Position numbers and translations under genes: made by a program. The notes beneath the pieces are model-generated. The model did no database searches. It had not been told where the DNA came from and saw nothing but the letters and a program-made list of their open reading frames with translations. From Acidaminococcus sp. CAG:917 (lineage in GTDB: Bacteria > Bacillota > Clostridia > Christensenellales > CAG-917), in assembly GCA_000437555.1 (NCBI GenBank), contig FR901026.1, positions 31,713-44,774 of the forward strand: DNA of 13,062 nt, given 5' to 3'. Below are positions 8,409-13,062 of the stretch, one piece after another. Position 1 is the stretch's first letter; every line of letters starts with the position of its first letter.

Positions 8409-8962
8409 TAGAAAAGGGCACAATCGTAAAAATAAAAGGCGACAAAGCAACGGTGCAGTTTGACCGCAAGTCCGCTTGCGACAAATGTCATATGTGCGCC
8501 GTCACCAAAGACTCAATGAAAGTTCAGGTAGTCGTCAAAAATACGCTCAATTTAAACGTGGGCGATTATGTCGCTGTTGAAATGGGCAGGCGATTTGTGT
8601 TGACAGCGGCGTTTATAGTTTATATAATACCCTTGGTGCTGGTGGGAATCGGCATCGGAATAGGATATGCCATAAGCGAAATGTGGCAGGTAATACTCGC
8701 TCTTATCGGACTCGTGGTCGGATTTGTTATTTCCACGGTTTTAGACAGAGTATTGCGCAAAAAGAAGGGGTTTGTTCCCGTGATGGTGGATATCCCCATT
8801 GAAAACGAACAATTCAGGCTGGAAAGTCTTCAGCCGTCGGACGGACAGGCAAGTGACCCGACAATCGGTCAGACGCCCTCAGAGAGCGTGAGCACTTTTT
8901 CAGATACAACTCACGAAAACTCAAAGGATTTACCGTCGGACGAAGATAAACCAAAGGACTAA
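8405..8962 (+). CDS. RseC/MucC-like (SoxR-reducing family) membrane protein
   Basis: A 185-residue protein resembling the RseC/MucC family. The layout is a soluble N-terminal domain that begins MIEKGTIVKIKGDKATVQF, a cysteine cluster ACDKCHMCAV (Cys25, Cys28, Cys31), a segment VGDYVAVEMGRRF, two membrane helices at about residues 62-84 and 90-110, and a basic RKKK stretch. A Ser/Asp/Pro-rich tail without predicted fold follows from about residue 138. In proteobacteria RseC modulates sigma-E signalling, and relatives in the Rsx/Rnf context help reduce SoxR. Neither role can be assumed here. Its ATG overlaps the hisS stop (ATGA at 8405-8408), and trxA lies 33 bases downstream, so a redox or Fe-S link is a reasonable guess. 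Confidence 0.8.
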   Translation: MIEKGTIVKIKGDKATVQFDRKSACDKCHMCAVTKDSMKVQVVVKNTLNLNVGDYVAVEMGRRFVLTAAFIVYIIPLVLVGIGIGIGYAISEMWQVILALIGLVVGFVISTVLDRVLRKKKGFVPVMVDIPIENEQFRLESLQPSDGQASDPTIGQTPSESVSTFSDTTHENSKDLPSDEDKPKD

Positions 8963-8995
8963 AGCCTGGGTGATAATTTTTTAAGGAGTAACAAA

Positions 8996-9313
8996 ATGAG
9001 TTTAGTTATTACTAGCGAGAATTTCAACGAAACAATCACAGGTAAAGAAGTAACGCTTGTCGACTTCTGGGCGCCGTGGTGCGGACCTTGCAAAATGCTC
9101 GGGCCCGTCATCGACGAAATCTCAAACGAGCTCGGCGATAAAATCAACGTGGGTAAAATCAACGTTGACGAAAATCCCGACCTTGCGGATAAGTTTAACA
9201 TCAAGTCAATTCCCACTTTAATCGTTTTTAAAAACGGAGAAAAAGTCGAGGAAATGACAGGATTCAGAACAAAGGCGCAAATCGTTGCGTCAATCGACAA
9301 AGCATTAAATTAG
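8996..9313 (+). CDS. trxA: Thioredoxin
   Basis: A 105-residue cytoplasmic thioredoxin that reduces protein disulfides. The active site WCGPC occupies residues 28-32 within VDFWAPWCGPCKM, and the cis-proline loop is seen in IKSIPTLIVFKNG. The whole protein is a single thioredoxin fold of standard length with no signal peptide. A strong AAGGAG ribosome binding site at 8983-8988 precedes the ATG by 7 bases. The 33-base gap before it is the largest between genes of the upstream string. It contains a -10-like GATAAT at 8972-8977, but I found no convincing -35, so an internal promoter is only possible. glyA follows 10 bases later. Confidence 0.97.
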   Translation: MSLVITSENFNETITGKEVTLVDFWAPWCGPCKMLGPVIDEISNELGDKINVGKINVDENPDLADKFNIKSIPTLIVFKNGEKVEEMTGFRTKAQIVASIDKALN

Positions 9314-9323
9314 CGAGGTAAAT

Positions 9324-10577
9324 ATGGTCGACCTTAAAACTATCAGACAAACGGACGCGGAAGTTTTCGACGCTATGGCGCTTGAGCTCGAACGTCAGCA
9401 GAACAATCTTGAGCTTATTGCAAGTGAAAACATTGTCTCTCCCGCAGTTATGGCGGCAGCAGGCTCATATCTTACAAACAAGTATGCCGAAGGATATCCG
9501 GATAAAAGATATTACGGCGGCTGTCAATACGTCGACATAGTCGAAAAGCTCGCAATTCAAAGAGCTAAAGAACTTTTCGGCGCCGAACACGTAAACGTTC
9601 AGGCTCACAGCGGCTCAAACGCCAACTTTGCCGTATATTACGCTATGCTCAGCCCCGGCGACACCGTTTTGGGTATGTCGCTTGCGGACGGCGGTCACTT
9701 AACGCACGGAGCGAAAGTCAATCTGAGCGGTAAAATTTTTAATTCCGTCACATACGGCGTGGACGCCGAAACGGGCAGGATAGACTATGACAAAGTTTTG
9801 GAAATTGCTAAAGAGTGCAAGCCCAAAATGATTGTGGCGGGCGCAAGCGCATATCCCAGAGCACTCGATTTCAAGAAATTCAGAGAAATCGCGGACGCCG
9901 TCGGCGCATACCTTATGGTAGATATAGCGCATATTGCCGGTCTTGTAGCCGCAGGTCTTCACGAAAGTCCGGTTCCGCTTGCCGATTTTGTCACCACGAC
10001 TACTCATAAGACGCTCAGAGGACCCAGAGGCGGTATGATTATGTGCAAAGAGCAATATGCTCAGCAAATAGACAAAGCTATTTTCCCGGCGTCGCAGGGC
10101 GGTCCTTTAATGCATATCATTGCGGCAAAGGCAATCGCATTTAAAGAGGCGCTTTCCGACGAGTTTAAACAATATCAAAAACAAATCGTGCTCAACGCCA
10201 AAACGCTTGCCGATACGCTTCTGTCGAGAGGAGTCAAACTCGTTTCCGGAGGAACGGACAACCATCTTATGCTCGTAAACCTTGTCGGAACGGGCGTTAC
10301 GGGAAAAGAACTCGAGCATCTTTTAGACGAGGCAAGAATAACGGTAAATAAAAACGCTATTCCCAATGACCCCGAAAAACCGTTTGTCACGAGCGGCGTA
10401 AGAATAGGCACTCCTGCCGTTACTACAAGGGGAATGAAAGAGGAAGAGATGAGGCAAATAGGAAATATGATTGCCGATATTATCGAACAGAAAGAAGCGG
10501 CAATCGAAAAAGTCAAAGCAAACGTTATCTCGCTTTGCAAAAGATATCCTATTTACGCAAACGATATCGTAAAATAG
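9324..10577 (+). CDS. glyA: Serine hydroxymethyltransferase
   Basis: A 417-residue PLP enzyme that converts serine plus tetrahydrofolate to glycine and 5,10-methylene-THF. It supplies one-carbon units for thymidylate and purines, and also for TrmFO, encoded upstream. Family marks are ELIASENIVSPAV near the N-terminus, EGYPDKRYYGGC, the HSGSNANFAVYYA block, MVDIAHIAGLVAAG, and the PLP-binding lysine Lys229 in TTTTHKTLRGPRGG. The C-terminal block GVRIGTPAVTTRGM is also present. The length is normal. A GAGGT ribosome binding site at 9315-9319 sits 4 bases before the ATG. No glycine or folate riboswitch fits in the 10-base gap to trxA. A strong terminator lies about 130 bases after the stop. Confidence 0.98.
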   Translation: MVDLKTIRQTDAEVFDAMALELERQQNNLELIASENIVSPAVMAAAGSYLTNKYAEGYPDKRYYGGCQYVDIVEKLAIQRAKELFGAEHVNVQAHSGSNANFAVYYAMLSPGDTVLGMSLADGGHLTHGAKVNLSGKIFNSVTYGVDAETGRIDYDKVLEIAKECKPKMIVAGASAYPRALDFKKFREIADAVGAYLMVDIAHIAGLVAAGLHESPVPLADFVTTTTHKTLRGPRGGMIMCKEQYAQQIDKAIFPASQGGPLMHIIAAKAIAFKEALSDEFKQYQKQIVLNAKTLADTLLSRGVKLVSGGTDNHLMLVNLVGTGVTGKELEHLLDEARITVNKNAIPNDPEKPFVTSGVRIGTPAVTTRGMKEEEMRQIGNMIADIIEQKEAAIEKVKANVISLCKRYPIYANDIVK

Positions 10578-10623
10578 ACTTAAAGCTTTTTGACTGAATG
10601 CCTTTTAAATTTTGCTAACGTTG

Positions 10624-10681
10624 ATTTAGGTTAGGGCTAAATTTATCACGGCGAAATATATAAAACGGGAGAATAGCTCCC
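10624..10681 (+). other. Two small hairpins in the glyA 3' region, possible structured RNA
   Basis: ATTTAG at 10624-10629 pairs with CTAAAT at 10637-10642 over a 7-base loop. GGGAG at 10667-10671 pairs with CTCCC at 10677-10681 over a 5-base loop. They precede the glyA terminator. Promoter-like TTGATT (10621-10626) with TATCAC (10644-10649) at a 17-base spacing could start a short RNA ending at the terminator. A plain glyA 3' untranslated region explains it as well. Confidence 0.25.
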
Positions 10682-10706
10682 AAAAGTTTAATCCATGCCT
10701 TTTTTT

Positions 10707-10747
10707 GCCGATGTTTATGCAGCTATGCAGAACATCGGCTTTTTTTT
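10707..10747 (+). terminator. Rho-independent terminator after glyA
   Basis: The stem GCCGATGTT (10707-10715) pairs perfectly with AACATCGGC (10731-10739) and is followed by eight T residues (10740-10747). The loop holds a repeated TATGCAG and can itself pair TGCA with TGCA around GCTA, which lengthens the hairpin. It works for plus-strand transcripts only, because the opposite side is followed by A residues on the minus strand. Confidence 0.92.
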
Positions 10748-10950
10748 GTCTTGACTTGTAAATTTATTTAGGACTATTTTAATTTCTGAAATACACGGAG
10801 CAAATTGTACTCTTAAAAATTTCTCACACCTAAAATATGTAAATATTGCGCACTATATATAAAAATCCTTATAAAGCGAAGTTGACTTGAAAGTGTAAAG
10901 GCTATAAATTTTAAGAATTAAAAGCTTTTGTACGACAGCGATAATACACG

Positions 10951-11421
10951 TTAGCGTTTTTGGCAGTCGTGAAGATAACAAAGAGCTTCGTTTACCTCGT
11001 TTGTTGAAAAGCCTTTGATTTCTTCAAAGGTATTGGCAATGTTTTGTTGTTTTTCCGACGTATTCATGGCGGAACATTGACCTGTACCGCAGGACGAGCC
11101 GAACATTTTTTCCGCTTCTTTTAAATATTCGTCCTCTTTGCGCACGGGTTTATTTGCGTTTAAAAGGGCGGGCAAAAGACTGAGCAACATATTTGTTTTG
11201 TCCGTTCCCTGACCTTGCGGATTTTGCCCCGAATTTTGCAAGTTTTGTCCGAAAGCTCCCATAAGGCTTTGCGCCATATTGTTTAAACCGTTTTGTCCTC
11301 CGTTGTCCGAATTTAAATTTCCCCCTCCGAGCAAAGACGTCAATAAAGTTAAAACGTCATTTCCGCCTCCGCTTTTGCCGCCCGTCAAAGCAGTAAGTAA
11401 AGATAAAATCATCGGATTCAT
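10951..11421 (-). CDS. Unrecognised Gly/Asn/Gln-rich protein with Leu-rich repeats and C-terminal cysteines
   Basis: A 156-residue protein whose family I do not recognise. The first 90 residues alternate short hydrophobic leucine-rich stretches with Gly/Asn/Gln linkers: ILSLLTALTGG at residues 5-15, VLTLLTSLLGG at 23-33, MAQSLMGAFG at 49-58 and LLSLLPALL at 79-87. The linkers include GGNLNSDNGGQNG and QNSGQNPQGQG. The rest is charged and helical, with cysteines at 111, 116, 148 and 153 (SSCGTGQCS and ALCYLHDC). There is no normal signal peptide. The frame is open to 11457, but the ATG at 11421 is chosen because AAAAGGAG (11437-11430 on the minus strand) sits 8 bases upstream. It diverges from the 90-residue gene at 11487 across a 65-base gap. 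Self-assembly or membrane association is a guess from composition. Confidence 0.8.
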   Translation of the reverse strand: MNPMILSLLTALTGGKSGGGNDVLTLLTSLLGGGNLNSDNGGQNGLNNMAQSLMGAFGQNLQNSGQNPQGQGTDKTNMLLSLLPALLNANKPVRKEDEYLKEAEKMFGSSCGTGQCSAMNTSEKQQNIANTFEEIKGFSTNEVNEALCYLHDCQKR

Positions 11422-11429
11422 ATTATCTG

Positions 11430-11437
11430 CTCCTTTT
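11430..11437 (-). promoter_or_regulatory. Ribosome binding site fixing the start of the minus-strand gene
   Basis: On the minus strand the sequence reads AAAAGGAG, 8 bases before the ATG at 11421. The longer frame starting at 11457 has no such site and would run through the promoter region. Confidence 0.85.
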
Positions 11438-11446
11438 TCACAATAC

Positions 11447-11452
11447 AGTATA
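11447..11452 (-). promoter_or_regulatory. Minus-strand -10-like element for the divergent gene
   Basis: The minus strand reads TATACT here, within CATATACT, which would place a start near 11440 and a 20-base leader carrying the ribosome binding site. No good sigma-A -35 was found at the usual distance. The CATAnnnT form also resembles -10 sites of mother-cell sporulation sigma factors, but that pattern is short and easily met by chance. Confidence 0.35.
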
Positions 11453-11464
11453 TGCAAGCATATA
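11449..11464. promoter_or_regulatory. 16-bp inverted repeat spanning both divergent -10 elements, candidate operator
   Basis: TATATGC and GCATATA are perfect 7-base arms around a 2-base centre. The repeat covers most of the minus-strand -10 on its left side and most of the plus-strand -10 on its right side. A dimeric regulator bound here would affect both genes. No regulator gene is adjacent. Confidence 0.45.
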
Positions 11465-11486
11465 TTTGATAGTGTCGGGAGGATAT

Positions 11487-11759
11487 ATGGATTTTAAAAC
11501 TTTTTCAAACAATTCCGATTGCAATAAAAGCACAAAAAATACATATCAAAACGAAAAAGACGTCTATGAAGCCGTAGACAAGTTAAAGGGAAAATCGGAA
11601 GGCGAACTGCTCAGCGATTTAATGGGTGAAGCGGCAAGGCTTAAAAGGGAAGGCAAGTTTAACCCGTCCGAACTCGAGGCGGTATACGACACGGCAAAGG
11701 GAATGATGAACGACGCTCAATTGAAAAGGCTAAGAAGTCTTATAGACATGCTCAAATGA
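11487..11759 (+). CDS. Unrecognised small helical protein coupled to the subtilase gene
   Basis: A 90-residue, charged, probably all-helical protein with no signal peptide or membrane segment. The N-terminal third (MDFKTFSNNSDCNKSTKN) is polar and likely disordered. From about residue 28 it reads as helices: VYEAVDKLKG, ELLSDLMGEAARLKREGKF, SELEAVYDTAKGMM and QLKRLRSLIDMLK. The only cysteine is in NSDCNKS. I recognise no family. The start at 11487 is chosen over an earlier ATG at 11466 because GGGAGG (11477-11482) lies 4 bases before it. The stop overlaps the start of the S8 protease as ATGA (11756-11759), so the two are very likely co-translated. A role as partner, adaptor or inhibitor of that protease is inference from linkage alone. 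Confidence 0.8.
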   Translation: MDFKTFSNNSDCNKSTKNTYQNEKDVYEAVDKLKGKSEGELLSDLMGEAARLKREGKFNPSELEAVYDTAKGMMNDAQLKRLRSLIDMLK

Positions 11760-12907
11760 TAGAGAGAAAGCTTCATTATGAATTGGTATCAAAGCTGAAA
11801 GAGGGAGGACAGCTTCCCGCTTTGGTATACGTAAAAAACGGATTTGACCTGTATTTTGCCGAACGCAATTTTAAAATTATAAAGCGTTATCCCATAGTTA
11901 ACGCCGTTGGAGTCAATCTTGATTTTAATACGGCAATGAAGCTGTCAAGTGTGGACGGCGTCGACTACATAGCTGCGGAAAGCAAAGTTTCCACTTTGGA
12001 CGACGTCAATGACGTCGAAAAAATTTCCATTGACGAGGCTATAAAAACGCGAAATAAAACCCGACCCGTTTATGCTCAGTCGAAAAAAGTTTCGACCGAA
12101 AGTCTGTCTATACCGCCCGATATGGACGGAAAGGGCGTGGGGCTATGCGTGCTCGATACGGGCGTTATGCCGCATCTCGATTTATGGCTGCCATCGCAGA
12201 AATTAACGTGCTTTAAAGACGTGTTAAACGAAAAAGAAGCACCTTACGACGACAACGGACACGGAACGTTTGTGGCGGGAGTGGCTCTTGGCACGGGAAT
12301 AATGTCGGCAAAAAAAGTGTCGGGGGTCGCAAGCGGCGCAAATCTTATATCCGTAAAAGCGATAAACGATAACGGCGTTGCAGGTGCGTTTAAAATTTTG
12401 GACGGAATGCAATGGATACTCGACAACAGAAAAAAGCAGAAAATCGACGTTGTGTGTATGTCTTTCGGCGCCGAACCAGAAGCGCATGACCCGCTGTGTA
12501 TAGGAGCGGAAACTCTTGTCAAAAACGGGATATGCGTCGTGGCGGCGTCGGGAAACAGCGGAAAGGACAGTATAAAGTCACCTGCCGTCAGTCCATACGT
12601 CATTTCCGTCGGTGCGGTAGACGACGATTATAAAGTGGCGGAATTCACCTCTACGGGGACGGTAAACGGTCAAGCGTGGCCGGACGTTTATGCCAAAGGA
12701 GTTAAAATTGCAGGGCTAGGCGGTTCGGGATATGTAAAAATGAGCGGCACCAGCGTAGCCGCTCCTTATATTGCCGCCGCTTGCTGTCTTTTAAAGCAAA
12801 GATATCCCGACCTTAGCCCGCTTGAGATAAAGCGAATAATACTGAGGGAGGCGGAAATTTATAAATACGTCAAAGTATTAGAGTTTCTTAAACGACCAAC
12901 CGTTTAA
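11756..12907 (+). CDS. Subtilisin-like serine protease (S8), prodomain present, no signal peptide
   Basis: A 383-residue subtilase with the complete catalytic set: Asp134 in CVLDTGVMPH, His169 in NGHGTFVAGVALG, oxyanion Asn267 in AASGNSG and Ser333 in MSGTSVAAPYIAA. Residues 20-80 resemble an inhibitor-I9-type prodomain (LPALVYVKNG and YPIVNAVGVNLD, ending GVDYIAAESKV). There is no signal peptide or membrane anchor, and seven cysteines are spread over the catalytic domain, including ACCLLK. These features favour a cytoplasmic enzyme like Bacillus AprX rather than a secreted subtilisin. The start ATG sits in the stop of the 90-residue gene and has a poor ribosome binding site, so translation likely depends on coupling. 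The 3' end overlaps the convergent aminotransferase gene by 30 bases. The substrate is unknown. Confidence 0.93.
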   Translation: MIERKLHYELVSKLKEGGQLPALVYVKNGFDLYFAERNFKIIKRYPIVNAVGVNLDFNTAMKLSSVDGVDYIAAESKVSTLDDVNDVEKISIDEAIKTRNKTRPVYAQSKKVSTESLSIPPDMDGKGVGLCVLDTGVMPHLDLWLPSQKLTCFKDVLNEKEAPYDDNGHGTFVAGVALGTGIMSAKKVSGVASGANLISVKAINDNGVAGAFKILDGMQWILDNRKKQKIDVVCMSFGAEPEAHDPLCIGAETLVKNGICVVAASGNSGKDSIKSPAVSPYVISVGAVDDDYKVAEFTSTGTVNGQAWPDVYAKGVKIAGLGGSGYVKMSGTSVAAPYIAAACCLLKQRYPDLSPLEIKRIILREAEIYKYVKVLEFLKRPTV

Positions 12908-13062
12908 AATTTCTTTTTTCTTAATCATTATTTTTTCAAGCGCGCTTATAAGCGCGTTTATTTCTTTTTCGGTGTTATCTGCGCCTATACTCACTCTGAC
13001 GAGTCCGCTTTCCAATGTGCCGAGATAATTGTGAATAAGCGGCGCGCAGTGCAGACCGCTTC
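12878..13062 (-). CDS. Class V aminotransferase/cysteine desulfurase family protein, C-terminal end (5' end outside window)
   Basis: Read on the minus strand, the last 185 bases encode 60 residues followed by TAA (12880-12878). The fragment starts SGLHCAPLIHNYLGTLESG and continues VRVSIGADNTEKEINALISALEKI. This matches the C-terminal region of PLP-dependent cysteine desulfurase-like enzymes of the SGLHCAPLAH type, in which the cysteine of HCAP corresponds to the sulfur-accepting residue of SufS-type enzymes. The tail IMIKKKEILNGWSFKKL is basic and probably not conserved. The gene is convergent with the subtilase and their coding ends overlap by 30 bases. The enzyme and its partner cannot be named more precisely from this end. 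Confidence 0.88.
   Translation of the reverse strand, partial: SGLHCAPLIHNYLGTLESGLVRVSIGADNTEKEINALISALEKIMIKKKEILNGWSFKKL
12938..12969 (+). terminator. Possible terminator of the subtilase transcript inside the convergent gene
   Basis: CGCGCTTATAAGCGCG (12941-12956) is a perfect palindrome. It extends by one G-T and two A-T pairs to 12938-12959 and is followed by a T-rich run (TTTATTTCTTTTT). On the plus strand this looks like an imperfect rho-independent terminator about 30 bases after the subtilase stop. On the minus strand it is coding sequence followed by A-rich DNA. Confidence 0.5.

Larger units (their letters stand above)
10578..10950. other. Non-coding, AT-rich convergent intergenic region
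   Basis: This 373-base stretch lies between the 3' ends of glyA and the minus-strand gene. No reading frame of useful length with a ribosome binding site was seen on either strand. It holds two small hairpins and a strong terminator in its first half. The second half has sigma-A-like sequences on the plus strand: TTGACT at 10751-10756 with TATTTT at 10775-10780 (18-base spacer), and TTGACT at 10882-10887 with TATAAA at 10903-10908 (a short 15-base spacer). Both TTGACT copies continue as TTGACTTG. There is no clear factor-independent terminator for the minus-strand gene. An imperfect pairing of ACGAC (10969-10973) with GTCGT (10932-10936), as read on the minus strand, lacks an adjacent T run. 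Confidence 0.7.
11437..11466 (+). promoter_or_regulatory. Sigma-A-like promoter for the 90-aa gene and subtilase
   Basis: TTCACA (11437-11442, five of six to the -35 consensus) and TATATT (11461-11466, five of six to the -10 consensus) are 18 bases apart. They would start transcription near 11473, just before the ribosome binding site GGGAGG at 11477-11482. This is inferred from sequence only. Confidence 0.5.

Noticed and set aside
9291..9325. Glycine or folate riboswitch before glyA
   Set aside because: Only 10 bases separate trxA from glyA, which leaves no room for a riboswitch.
10748..10950. Hidden small peptide or type I toxin gene in the AT-rich spacer
   Set aside because: Start codons on both strands run into stops within a few codons, and none has a convincing ribosome binding site.
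11422..11457. Longer start at 11457 for the minus-strand gene
   Set aside because: The extra 12 residues run through the palindrome and promoter region and have no ribosome binding site, while the ATG at 11421 has an excellent one.
1..13062. CRISPR array, transposon ends, phage genes, tRNA or rRNA
   Set aside because: No spaced repeats, transposase, integrase or structural RNA signature was seen on either strand. The only perfect tandem repeat noticed is the hisS duplication.

Overview
The window looks like chromosomal DNA from a low-to-mid GC Bacillota, most likely an uncultured Clostridia-type organism. The reasons are the comM-dprA-topA-trmFO-hslVU gene order, a folate-dependent TrmFO, a TopA with three C4 zinc fingers, a HisRS insertion domain rich in CxxC pairs, and consistent AGGAG-type ribosome binding sites. 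No rRNA, tRNA, CRISPR array, insertion sequence or phage gene was seen.

Positions 1-10577 hold one tightly packed plus-strand gene string with overlaps or gaps of at most 33 bases: comM (3' part), dprA, topA, trmFO, hslV, hslU, hisS, an RseC-like membrane protein, trxA and glyA. The themes are DNA uptake and topology (ComM, DprA, TopA), tRNA modification and charging (TrmFO, HisRS), proteolysis (HslVU), thiol redox (RseC-like, TrxA) and one-carbon supply (GlyA makes the methylene-THF that TrmFO uses). The xerC/codV and codY genes that accompany this cluster in Bacillus subtilis are absent from it. The standout is hisS. A perfect 22-bp tandem duplication at 7539-7582 breaks its frame, and deleting one copy restores a full-length histidyl-tRNA synthetase.

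Positions 10578-10950 are a non-coding, AT-rich spacer. It carries a strong terminator for glyA at 10707-10747, two smaller hairpins before it and weak promoter-like sequences after it.

Positions 10951-12907 are an accessory-looking module. A minus-strand Gly/Asn/Gln-rich 156-aa protein diverges from a plus-strand 90-aa helical protein that is ATGA-coupled to a subtilisin-like (S8) protease with a prodomain but no signal peptide. The two promoters appear to lie back to back over one 16-bp palindrome (11449-11464). This is the best candidate in the window for an undescribed system, but its function cannot be read from the sequence.

Positions 12878-13062 hold the 3' end of a convergent minus-strand class V aminotransferase/cysteine desulfurase gene. 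It overlaps the protease gene by 30 bases and contains a palindrome that may terminate the protease transcript.
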